Assembly: GCA_964591605.1 (NCBI GenBank)
Contig: CAZQEN010000005.1
Coordinates: 1-51,668, forward strand
Source: CAYLLT01 sp964591605
GTDB lineage: Bacteria; Planctomycetota; Phycisphaerae; UBA1845; PWPN01
Length of the DNA: 51,668 nucleotides
Reading direction: 5' to 3'
The translations under genes and the position numbers were made by a program. Of the stretch, positions 26,347 through 33,730 are shown one piece after another; the stretch's first letter is position 1, and the number at the start of each line of letters is the position of its first letter. A model generated the notes under the pieces. It did no database searches and had not been told where the DNA came from. It worked only from the letters and a program-made list of their open reading frames with translations.

Positions 26347-26370
26347 TGTCTCACCTTGTCACTTTCTCAC
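26339..26370. repeat. Family B octamer repeat providing a start codon
   Basis: Tandem TTTCTCAC-type octamers between the PhyH stop and the sulfatase. On the coding (minus) strand the repeat reads GTGAGAAAG-like units, and one of these is the sulfatase start. An AAGGTGA lies a few bases upstream of it. Confidence 0.8.
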
Positions 26371-26378
26371 GCCGGTAC

Positions 26379-27170
26379 TCAGCTCAGGGCCAGGTCGCTT
26401 TCGAACGCCTCCACCTCCGGGAAGCGCGTCCGTCCGCGCACCAGCCGCCCGAGCCGCGGTCGGCGGCGGTTGTACACCTCCACCGCGTCCGCGTCTGCAT
26501 ACCGTAAAAACAAGATCCGCCGGTCGCGGTCCTTCGAGAAGTTCCCGTCCGACTTGTGCAGCGTCCAGCAGTTGAAGATCAGGCACTCGCCCGCCTTCAT
26601 CGGCACCGGCACCGCCTTGCTCTCATCCGCTTCGACGCGGATCTCCTTCATCGCCTTCTTCGCCTCGGCCGAGCCGCTCTCGCCGACGGCGATCTGGCCG
26701 GTCTTGTGGCTCCCGGGGATGATCCAGAGGCATCCGTTCTCCCGATCGGTGTCATCCAGCGCGGTCAGACAACTGATCGCATTGTACGGCTCCAGCTCAC
26801 CGTAGCCGTTGTCCTGATGCCAGGCGAACGGCTTGGTGTTGCCGCGCATCTTGAACGTGAGCTGGCTGGTCGCCCCTTTGATGTTCGGCCCGATGAACGC
26901 CTCGGCCACGTCCACCAGCGGCCCGCTGAAGTAATAGCGCCGCACCACGTCCGAGCGGTGATGGATGTTCGGCAGCAGGGCGTTCTCGAGCCACGTCTTG
27001 CTGGGGTCAAACTCGCCTTTTTCCGCGCGCCAGGCCTTCATGCACTCGTCGCGCATGCGGGCGAGACCCTCGTCGGTGAGAATGCGTCCAAACAGGAAAT
27101 AGCCGCTGTGCCGGTAGAACTCGACGTCAGCCGGCTGGATCGGTCGATAGAGAAAGGCTGCGTCTCCCAT
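26379..27170 (-). CDS. Phytanoyl-CoA dioxygenase (PhyH) family protein
   Basis: A 263-residue Fe(II)/2-oxoglutarate dioxygenase of the PhyH family, which hydroxylates small molecules in the cytoplasm. The iron ligands are visible as H118 and D120 (AWHQDNGY) and H205 (TLHKSDGN), with the 2-oxoglutarate arginine in RRILFLRY about 15 residues later. There is no signal peptide. The ATG at 27170 is preferred to the GTG at 27179. PhyH genes are common beside sulfatases and sugar genes in planctomycetes, but their substrate is generally unknown. Here the gene lies inside a run of exported glycan enzymes. Confidence 0.87.
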   Translation of the reverse strand: MGDAAFLYRPIQPADVEFYRHSGYFLFGRILTDEGLARMRDECMKAWRAEKGEFDPSKTWLENALLPNIHHRSDVVRRYYFSGPLVDVAEAFIGPNIKGATSQLTFKMRGNTKPFAWHQDNGYGELEPYNAISCLTALDDTDRENGCLWIIPGSHKTGQIAVGESGSAEAKKAMKEIRVEADESKAVPVPMKAGECLIFNCWTLHKSDGNFSKDRDRRILFLRYADADAVEVYNRRRPRLGRLVRGRTRFPEVEAFESDLALS

Positions 27171-27478
27171 TGAAATCACTCCACCCCCACATGCTCACTG
27201 ACATAGCAGGCCCGAACGCGGAGGCCGCCAAGCGCACTCGAAACCGGAGTCATGGAACCGCAGAGACGCAGAGCACGCAGAGAAGGTCGGATTCAGACCT
27301 CGCATCTGTCCCATCTTCTCCACCAGTAACACAAATGTTGTTGTGGAGTTGAATCTGTGTCGCATCCGTGTCCATCTGTGGATTCACTCTTCTCTGCGGC
27401 CTCTGCGTCTCTGCGGCAGGATCATCTGCGCAGCCTCAGTTCCTGTGCGACAGGAGCATAGACTCGTGCGCGGCCCGA
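27171..27478. repeat. Gene-free gap with inverted GCAGAGAC repeats (family C) and a TCTGTG repeat
   Basis: Between PhyH and the next sulfatase lies an inverted pair: AACCGCAGAGAC-type units at 27256-27285 and the complementary arm at 27388-27417. The interior holds another repeated string, AATCTGTGTCGCATCCGTG followed by TCCATCTGTGG (27354-27381). No gene or clear promoter is seen. Confidence 0.75.
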
Positions 27479-28990
27479 TCACTTCCGCGCGGCCGGCCGA
27501 CTCTGCACGCGCGGCGGGAACGGCAGCTTCGCGTCAGGTGGAATCGCGCCGAGCACCGATTTCAGCCGCCGGCGTGCCTCGCCCGCCGGACCGTCCGCTT
27601 CCTGCAACTCGTGCTCTTCGAGCAGGTCGTTCCGCACGTCGAAAAACCTGCCCGAATCATACAGCTTGTACCGCCCGTCGCACACGACGCGCCCCGTGCC
27701 CAGTTGCGAGTAGATCCACTCCCGCGGCCGGTAGCCCGCATCCCCCTTCAGCAGCCCCGCGAATGAGCGCCCGTCGATCGTCACCCCCTCCGGCGGCTTC
27801 CCGCCGGCCAGCTCGACCAGCGTCGGGAAGAAGTCGGAGAAATCGACGAGCTCGGTCTTCATTGCCCCGCCGCCCGGATGCTGCGGCCAGCTCACGATCA
27901 GCGGCACGCGAATGCCCGTCTCGCGCAGCGTCCCCTTGCCGCCGTTCACGACCAGCCCGTCCACCCTTGACACGTCGTGTGGCGCTGCCACTCCGGCTTC
28001 GCCGGACGCCCGAGGCGCGGGCGACGACGTGTCAAGGGTCATCCGGCCCTTCACGCCCGAGACCGTCCCGTTGTCGCAGGTGAAGATCACCAGCGTGTGC
28101 TCGCGGATTCCCAGCCGGTCCAGCGCCGCCAGGAGCCTCCCGACGTTTCCGTCCACGTAGTCGACCATCCCCGGATGCAGCGCCGCGCCCTTGAGGTCCT
28201 GCCCCTGGTTGGCCGGCGTATGCGTGAACGGCGTATGCGTCAGCACCATCGGGTAGTACGCCAGAAACGGCCCCTCCTTGTGCCGCGTCATGAAATCGAT
28301 GATGAAGTTCGCGAAGATGTCGGGCCCGAACTCGCCCTTGCGCGTTTCCCGCCTCCCGTTCGTCTGCACGAAGGGGTCGAAGTAGCGCTCGGCCGCGGGC
28401 GGATTGTCCGACTCGAATCCCGGCCAGACGCAGTGCTCGTCGAAGCCATGCTGCTGGAGCGCGTCGGGATGCGTGCGGAAATCGTTGATCTGCCACTTGC
28501 CCGCGATCGCCGTCGCATAGCCCGCCTCGCGCAGCACCCGGGCGAACGTGATCTCGCGCCTCCAGTCGAAATACTGGACGCCCCAGCGCGGCGTGTCGTG
28601 GTGCACCGTCCAGCCGGTGCGGAAGGGATAGCGCCCCGTGAGCAGCTCATGCCGCGTCGGCGTGCACAGCGGCGTCGCCCAGCACCGCTCGAACCGCAGC
28701 CCGCCCGCCGCCAGCCGGTCGATGTTCGGCGTCCGGTGCTCGCTGCCGTAGCAGCTCAGCCATTCCGGGCCCAGATCATCCGCCATGATGAACAGGATGT
28801 TGGGCCGCCGCGGTTCCGCCGCAGATGCCGAATTCGCCGCGTAGAATCCGCATAAGACGCTCAGAAACAAACATGGCCACCCTCTCTGTGGACTCTGTGA
28901 CCTCTGCGGCAACCGGTTAGCAGCGCTGGAGACAGCTTTCCCGCATTCTCCCTTTCGCAATTTCTCACTTTCCCACTTTCTCACCTTCAC
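27479..28990 (-). CDS. Sulfatase with an in-frame palindromic insertion and repeat-derived leader
   Basis: A 503-residue sulfatase by the longest frame. The metal site ILFIMADDLGPEWLSCYG starts near residue 65, and the formylglycine cysteine is C109 in CTPTRHELLTGR. AGKWQINDF and IFTCDNGTVSG follow. The conserved run from VKGRM to GLVVNGGKGTLRETG is broken by about 26 residues encoded by the palindrome 27963-28039. The only start giving a leader before the short hydrophobic segment (LFLSVLCGFYAANSASA-A) is the GTG at 28990, which overlaps the symporter stop. The leader is then translated family B and C repeats. A TTG near 28871 is the other possible start. Whether the insertion is tolerated or makes this a damaged gene cannot be decided from sequence. 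Confidence 0.82.
   Translation of the reverse strand: MKVRKWESEKLRKGECGKAVSSAANRLPQRSQSPQRGWPCLFLSVLCGFYAANSASAAEPRRPNILFIMADDLGPEWLSCYGSEHRTPNIDRLAAGGLRFERCWATPLCTPTRHELLTGRYPFRTGWTVHHDTPRWGVQYFDWRREITFARVLREAGYATAIAGKWQINDFRTHPDALQQHGFDEHCVWPGFESDNPPAAERYFDPFVQTNGRRETRKGEFGPDIFANFIIDFMTRHKEGPFLAYYPMVLTHTPFTHTPANQGQDLKGAALHPGMVDYVDGNVGRLLAALDRLGIREHTLVIFTCDNGTVSGVKGRMTLDTSSPAPRASGEAGVAAPHDVSRVDGLVVNGGKGTLRETGIRVPLIVSWPQHPGGGAMKTELVDFSDFFPTLVELAGGKPPEGVTIDGRSFAGLLKGDAGYRPREWIYSQLGTGRVVCDGRYKLYDSGRFFDVRNDLLEEHELQEADGPAGEARRRLKSVLGAIPPDAKLPFPPRVQSRPAARK
27963..28039. repeat. 77-bp triple-hairpin palindromic element inside a sulfatase gene
   Basis: Perfect 16-base inverted repeats, ACCCTTGACACGTCGT (27963-27978) and its complement (28024-28039), enclose two smaller hairpins: GTGGC-GCT-GCCAC (27979-27991) and TCCGGC-TTC-GCCGGA (27992-28006). 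The element adds about 26 codons without breaking the frame. It interrupts a stretch that is otherwise conserved in sulfatases. Confidence 0.88.
28880..28914. repeat. Family C CTCTGTG repeat, single arm
   Basis: Units of CTCTCTGTGGA, CTCTGTGAC and CTCTGCGGC. On the sulfatase strand it is translated as RLPQRSQSPQRG, directly before the hydrophobic signal segment. Confidence 0.75.
28944..28990. repeat. Family B octamer repeat at a GTGA gene overlap
   Basis: Octamers TTTCTCAC, TTTCCCAC, TTTCTCAC and CTTCACGC run up to the symporter stop. They encode the first residues of the sulfatase frame (VRKWESEKLRK). Confidence 0.78.
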
Positions 28991-30498
28991 GCCTCCTCGC
29001 GTTGCGGCTCCGCGATCGGAAGCGGCTTCACACGCCGCCGTCCCGGCACCAGCAGGCTTACGCCGCAGGCTACCGCCAGATCGACGACCAGCGCAGAAGC
29101 CGTGATCCACTGAAAGCTCAGCACCGGTCCGCCGGTCAGAAGATCCCAGTAACCGATCACCACCCCCGCAGCACAGCCCGCCAGCGCTCCGAGCACCGTC
29201 CCCAGCGGCGTGGCGAACGGCACAAACATCGCCATGAAGAACAGCCCGAACAGCGGGGCCACGAACACGTGGTTCGTGCGCACCGTCACCTCCATGATAT
29301 TGCCCGACACGTGCCGCATGCTCAGGCTCAGCCCGACCATCAACAGGCCCACGGCCACCGAGAGCAGCTTCTCGCGCTGCAGCCGGGCCTGCTCGGTGCC
29401 CGGGTGACGGCCGAACCGGTCCAGAAAATCGCTGGCGATCACCGACGACGCCGAGTTGATTCCGCCCGACAGGCTCGACATCGCCGCCGCCAGCAGCCCC
29501 GCGATGACCAGCCCCGTCAGGCCCGGCGGAAGATGATGCACGATGTAGTAAGGAAACAGCCGGTCGGCGTCCCGCGCGATCGACAGACCCGCCGGCGGGT
29601 TGGCCCGGAAGAAACCCAGCAGCGCCAGGCCCAGCGCCGCCAGCACGACGGTCACGAATACATTCGACAGCAACGTCGTCAGGAATGCCCGCCGCGCTGC
29701 CCGCGCATCCCGCGTCGCCAGATAGCGCTGAATCGCCATCTGGTCCGAGCCCGATGTGCAGATCCACCAGAGCGTCATGAACAGCAGCGAGCCCAGCACG
29801 GTCGCCCGCACCCTCGGGTCCAGGCTGATCAGCGGCTGTTGGTCCCAGCTCGGCGACCACTCCCGCGGCCACCAGGCGCCCACGCCCCCCATGTGCACGG
29901 TGATCAGCACGATCGACACGATCGCCGCCGCGAACAGAATGAGCGACTGAATCACGTCCGTCATCACCACCGCCCGCAGCCCGCCCATCGACGTGTAGAC
30001 CAGCGTCACCAGGCCGATCGCCGCCGCCACGTAGATCGTCCGGCCGGGGTCCCAGTCCATCACCGTCACGATGAGCTTCTCGGCCGTGATGTACGTGATC
30101 AGCGCCATCCACAGCAGCCGAGTCAGCAGGAACATGCTCGAACCCAGCATGCGCACCGTCAGGCCCAGCCGATCCTCTAGAATCTGGTAAGCACTGGTCG
30201 TCTGCAGCCGCATGAACGGTGGAATCAGCAGACAGGCCACGATCACGTACACCACCGGCAGGCCCACCATCCAGGCCAGAATCGCCGGGCCCTTGTTGAT
30301 CAGCTCCCCCGGCAGGGCCAGGTACGTGATCGTCGAGAAAAGCGTGGCGAACAACGACAGCCCGATCGAGGAGGAGCCCATCGTGCGCCCGCCCAGGTAA
30401 TAGTCCTCACTCGTTTTGCTCTGGCGCGAGTAATACCACCCGATGGCGAGCATACCGGCGCCGTAGGCGCCGATGACGCACCAGTCGAGGGCCGTCAT
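28987..30498 (-). CDS. Sodium:solute symporter (SSS/SSF family)
   Basis: A 503-residue inner-membrane Na+-coupled transporter with about 13 hydrophobic segments. SSF signatures include DYYLGGRTMGSSSIGLSLFAT, TYLALPGELI, YTSMGGLRAVVMTDVIQSLIL, SGSDQMAIQRYLATRDARAA and GLLAAAMSSLSGGINSASSV. The ATG at 30498 begins MTALDWCVIG, the first membrane helix; a longer frame starting at 30582 would overlap the regulator gene. It lies 23 bases after the GntR stop and its own stop overlaps the next frame (GTGA). SSF members carry sugars, sialic acids or organic acids; in this locus import of a released monosaccharide is likely. Confidence 0.93.
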   Translation of the reverse strand: MTALDWCVIGAYGAGMLAIGWYYSRQSKTSEDYYLGGRTMGSSSIGLSLFATLFSTITYLALPGELINKGPAILAWMVGLPVVYVIVACLLIPPFMRLQTTSAYQILEDRLGLTVRMLGSSMFLLTRLLWMALITYITAEKLIVTVMDWDPGRTIYVAAAIGLVTLVYTSMGGLRAVVMTDVIQSLILFAAAIVSIVLITVHMGGVGAWWPREWSPSWDQQPLISLDPRVRATVLGSLLFMTLWWICTSGSDQMAIQRYLATRDARAARRAFLTTLLSNVFVTVVLAALGLALLGFFRANPPAGLSIARDADRLFPYYIVHHLPPGLTGLVIAGLLAAAMSSLSGGINSASSVIASDFLDRFGRHPGTEQARLQREKLLSVAVGLLMVGLSLSMRHVSGNIMEVTVRTNHVFVAPLFGLFFMAMFVPFATPLGTVLGALAGCAAGVVIGYWDLLTGGPVLSFQWITASALVVDLAVACGVSLLVPGRRRVKPLPIAEPQREEA

Positions 30499-30521
30499 AC
30501 CGGTGGTGGGGGGGCTGGTGT

Positions 30522-31211
30522 TCACACTGCGCAGAGCGGAATCAGGTGGCGATCGAGCAGGTGAACGCGAAGCCGCTTGCACGCCGCTTCCGTATCACCC
30601 GCCAGGATTTCTGCCAGGATGGCCCGGTGCTCGTCCAGCGTCCGCTGCACGGTATCACACCACTGCCGCCCGCTGACGACGATGGGATGAATGATCGGCA
30701 GGGGGGCACGGCTGTACAGCGCCGTGAGCCGACGGTTGCCGGCCGACTGAACCAGGCTCTCGTGGAACCGCCGATCCGCCTCGGCGACGCCCAGGTGGTA
30801 TTCCTCACGCACCAGCCGCTCGAGCTGGTCGCACGACTCGCGCATCGTCTTGAGATACTTGGGCGTGTTGAGCCCCAGACGGATGATCCGCTCGATCGCT
30901 CCTCCTTCGAGCATGATGCGGACTTCGATGATCTCCTGGATCGCTCCTTCGGTCAGGATGGGAAGGAAGTACCCCGTCTTCGCGCCCTTCTCGATGAGGC
31001 CCTCCGCTTCGAGCCGGGCGAAGGCCTCGCGCAAAGCGGTGCGGTTCACTCCGAGCCGCTCGGCCCACTCGGCCTCACGCAGCCGCTCGCCTTCCGCCAC
31101 CTGCTGGAGGATGAGGAGGCGGCGAATTCGGTGGTAGGCCTGGTCCCGCTGCGACGCGTGCTCGCGACGGTCCAGCTCCGGTAAGGTCTCGGGGAGTCGA
31201 TCGTTTGCCAT
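30522..31211 (-). CDS. GntR-family transcriptional regulator with FCD domain
   Basis: A 229-residue repressor-type regulator. The winged helix-turn-helix spans about residues 20-85 (ILQQVAEGERLREAEWAERLGVNRTALREAFARLEAEGLI), matching the GntR pattern of HTH followed by a wing. The C-terminal half is an all-helical FCD ligand domain (RIMLEGGAIERI, DRRFHESLV, EHRAILAEILAGD), which typically binds sugar acids or keto acids through a metal. It is first in the 31211-20103 minus-strand run and divergent from the aldolase gene, a typical position for a local regulator of both arms. A palindrome overlapping its own -35 suggests autoregulation. Confidence 0.93.
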   Translation of the reverse strand: MANDRLPETLPELDRREHASQRDQAYHRIRRLLILQQVAEGERLREAEWAERLGVNRTALREAFARLEAEGLIEKGAKTGYFLPILTEGAIQEIIEVRIMLEGGAIERIIRLGLNTPKYLKTMRESCDQLERLVREEYHLGVAEADRRFHESLVQSAGNRRLTALYSRAPLPIIHPIVVSGRQWCDTVQRTLDEHRAILAEILAGDTEAACKRLRVHLLDRHLIPLCAV

Positions 31212-31247
31212 GCGCAGGGTCCTGTATCAGTCGGCTGACCAAACCAG

Positions 31248-31289
31248 AGTTTAGCGGAACCGACTTTTTTCTGTCAACCAAAATGACAG
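31248..31289 (-). promoter_or_regulatory. Sigma-70-like promoter of the GntR gene with an overlapping palindrome
   Basis: On the minus strand, TTGACA (31277-31272) is separated by 18 bases from TAAACT (31253-31248), about 37 bases before the start codon. A palindrome, CTGTCA-N7-TGACAG (31271-31289), overlaps the -35 box and is a plausible GntR operator. This is a pattern match only. Confidence 0.5.
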
Positions 31290-31759
31290 AGAAAGCCCGC
31301 CACACTTATCGATATTCCTGAAATCCACCGGCACGCCCGCCGGATTCCGATCACTATGTCCGCGTGCTCTCGCGGCGCCTGCTGGTGCAGGCATGCAATC
31401 CATCTGGGCAAAGTTATTTTCACTGAGACTGACTGTCCCGGATCCGGCTCGCAGCCGGGACGACAAGGCCCCCAGAGTGCTTGCCGGCGCGCAGCATCCG
31501 TTCAGTTCACTCTTTAACCCGCACTCCCCCCGCCTGGGATCCCGGTGCAGTGCAAACGGGCGAGCATTGGAAACCGGGATGCCACAATTGACTGCAGGCC
31601 GCGATTCGGTTACCTTGAAGTGAAGTCGGTTTACAGAATCACGCGCATACGGTCAACAGTTTTCCCGTGATTCTGTTGCCTCAGGATCGTTGCCCAATGA
31701 ACAGGAGCCTTCGGGGGACCTGCCGGCGACCCTGACGAATCTCCCAGGATTGTGAGTCT
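31290..31759. promoter_or_regulatory. Regulatory region ahead of the aldolase operon with an 11-base inverted repeat
   Basis: This is the rest of a 548-base divergent gap and has no gene. It contains a perfect inverted repeat, ACAGAATCACG (31633-31643) and CGTGATTCTGT (31666-31676), with a 22-base spacer that includes GGTCAACAG. It ends 83 bases before the aldolase start. AAGTCGGTT occurs next to it (31624-31632) and inverted near the GntR promoter (31256-31264). It may be an operator or an mRNA leader hairpin. Confidence 0.45.
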
Positions 31760-32569
31760 ATGCGTAAGAGCGTGATCAAGGCCAAACTGAGTCAGGGTAA
31801 GCCCGTGCTCCTGACCCAGCTTCATCTCACCGACCCTTCCGTATTCGAGTTGGCGAGCCTGATGGGCTTCGACGGGATCTGGATGGACCTCGAGCATCAC
31901 GCTTACAGTCTGGAGACGGCGGCCAGCCTCATGCGGGCGGCGCGGGTCGGCCGTGCCGACATCCTGGCCCGGCCCGCCAAGGGCGAGTTTCCCCGCATTG
32001 CCCGCCTCCTCGAGGCCGGCGCTCAGGGCATCATGTACCCGCGCTGCGACAGCCCAGAAGAAGCCCGCGAGGTCGTCAAGTGGGCCAAGTTTGCTCCGCT
32101 GGGCAAGCGGGGCATCGACGGCGGCAACCCCGACATGCCCTACTGCACGATGCCCGTGGAGACTTACATCGAGGAGGCGAACCGCGAAACCTTCCTGGTC
32201 ATCCAGCTCGAGGAGCCCGGAGCGGTCGATGCCGCGGACGCCATCGCGCAGGTCAGGAACATCGACGTCCTGTTCCTGGGACCGGCCGATTTCTCCGTGC
32301 TCAGCGGGATTCCGGGGCGGTTCGATCACCCCACCATGCACAAGGCGCTCGAGAAGGTGGCCCGCGCCGCCCGCAGCGCCGGCATTCACTGGGGATCTCC
32401 GGCCTTCTCTCCAGAACACGGAAGAATGCTGCTCGACATGGGGGCGACGTTCCTGTGCTACAGCGCCGACATCCTGATGGTCAAGACCGCGCTCGATCGC
32501 ATGCAGGAGCAGTTCGCCCCGCTGGGTTTCACGTTTGCCAACGGCGTCAACGGCCACCAGAGCAAGTAA
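31760..32569 (+). CDS. HpcH/HpaI aldolase family protein
   Basis: A 269-residue class II pyruvate aldolase of the HpcH/HpaI family, which cleaves 2-keto-3-deoxy sugar acids into pyruvate and an aldehyde. The active-site layout matches HpaI closely: H46 in EHHAYS, R71 in ILARPAKG, metal ligands E151 in IQLEEPGAV and D177 in GPADFS, 26 residues apart as expected. No signal peptide is present, so it is cytoplasmic. It leads a plus-strand operon with a 13-base gap before the oxidoreductase gene. In this context a 2-keto-3-deoxy-fuconate or -rhamnonate substrate is plausible but not shown. Confidence 0.93.
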   Translation: MRKSVIKAKLSQGKPVLLTQLHLTDPSVFELASLMGFDGIWMDLEHHAYSLETAASLMRAARVGRADILARPAKGEFPRIARLLEAGAQGIMYPRCDSPEEAREVVKWAKFAPLGKRGIDGGNPDMPYCTMPVETYIEEANRETFLVIQLEEPGAVDAADAIAQVRNIDVLFLGPADFSVLSGIPGRFDHPTMHKALEKVARAARSAGIHWGSPAFSPEHGRMLLDMGATFLCYSADILMVKTALDRMQEQFAPLGFTFANGVNGHQSK

Positions 32570-32582
32570 ACGGAGTATCATC

Positions 32583-33590
32583 GTGACACGACACCGCGTG
32601 CTGGTTGTGGGCGTGGGCTCGATCGGCGAGCGCCACGTGCGCTGCTTTACTGCCACCGGGCGGGCGGAGCTCGCCATCTGCGAAACGAACCCGGATCTGC
32701 GCAAGACCGTCGCCGAGCGCTACCGGTGCGCCGCCTCCTACGGAGACTGGGATTCCGCCCTGGCCGACGCGTCGCGCCGCCCGGACCTGGTGCTCATCGC
32801 CACCCCGGCGCAGCTCCACATCCCCATGGCGACCGCGGCGGTCCGTGCGGGGCTCAACATCCTGATCGAGAAGCCGCTGAGCATCTCGCGCGAGGGCGCC
32901 GATGACCTGGTGCGGCTCATCGCTGAAAAATGCGTGCACGCCGCCGTCGCCTACACCTACCGCTCTCATCCGGTGGTGCGCTCGATGCGCGACGCGATCC
33001 AGAGCGGCCGCTTCGGACGGCCGGTCCAGGTGGTCAGCGTCTGGGGTCAGCACTTTCCCAAGTATCGTCCCGCCTACCGCCAGATCTACTACACCAGCCG
33101 GGCCACCGGCGGCGGCGCGATCCAGGACGTGCTCACCCATGCCATCAACGCCGGCGAGTTTTTCGTCGGCCCCATCGAGCGCGTCATGGCGGACGCTGCT
33201 CATCAGGTCCTCGAGGGCGTGAGCGTGGAAGACACTGTCCACGTCATCACCCGCCACCGCGGAAACGTCATGGGCTGCTACAGTCTCAACCAGCACCAGG
33301 CGCCCAACGAAAACAACATCACCGTCATCTGCGAGCGCGGCACCGCACGCTTCGAGCTCGTCAACGCCCGCTGGCTTTCCATGACCGAGCCGGGCGGCGA
33401 GTGGAAGGTGGAGAACACCTTCTCACTCGAACGCGACGACATCTTCATCGCCCAGGCCAACTACTATCTGGACATGATCGAGGGCAAGACGCCGCCCCTG
33501 TGCACGGTGGAGGACGCGCTCCAGACCCTCAAGGTGAATCTGGCGATTCTCGCTGCCTCGGAGCAGCCGCCCTGGCGCGAGGTGAAGTAA
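32583..33590 (+). CDS. Gfo/Idh/MocA family oxidoreductase
   Basis: A 335-residue NAD(P)-dependent sugar dehydrogenase of the Gfo/Idh/MocA family. The Rossmann motif VVGVGSIGERH is at residues 7-17, and the family catalytic motif EKPLSIS lies near residue 100. The C-terminal alpha/beta domain follows, with GGGAIQDVLTHAIN containing the usual aspartate and histidine. I chose the GTG at 32583 because GGAG lies 8 bases before it and the Rossmann strand starts at once; the longer frame overlaps the aldolase. It probably oxidises a sugar or inositol-like substrate in the same pathway as its neighbours. Confidence 0.92.
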   Translation: MTRHRVLVVGVGSIGERHVRCFTATGRAELAICETNPDLRKTVAERYRCAASYGDWDSALADASRRPDLVLIATPAQLHIPMATAAVRAGLNILIEKPLSISREGADDLVRLIAEKCVHAAVAYTYRSHPVVRSMRDAIQSGRFGRPVQVVSVWGQHFPKYRPAYRQIYYTSRATGGGAIQDVLTHAINAGEFFVGPIERVMADAAHQVLEGVSVEDTVHVITRHRGNVMGCYSLNQHQAPNENNITVICERGTARFELVNARWLSMTEPGGEWKVENTFSLERDDIFIAQANYYLDMIEGKTPPLCTVEDALQTLKVNLAILAASEQPPWREVK

Positions 33591-33594
33591 TCCC

Positions 33595-33696
33595 GTAGGT
33601 CCTGCCTGCCGGGCTGGACCTTTTGGCCAGACAGCTTTCACCTACCGCAGGTCCCGCCCGGCAGGCGGGACCTACAGATCCCGCCCGGCAGGCGGC
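33595..33696. repeat. Family E palindromes (GTCCCGCC-CGGCA-GGCGGGAC)
   Basis: Three units lie at 33595-33620, 33648-33674 and 33676-33696, based on GTAGGTCCYGCCTGCCGGGC and its complement. They fill the gap between the oxidoreductase and SDR genes. Related copies are at 41969-42032 and, degenerate, at 43785-43826. Confidence 0.82.
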
Positions 33697-33730
33697 AGCC
33701 TTTCCGCGGCATTACTCAGGTGCCTGACCC

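Noticed and set aside
27963..28039. The palindrome in the sulfatase as a transcription terminator
   Set aside because: It lies in the middle of an open, otherwise conserved coding sequence and has no T-run.
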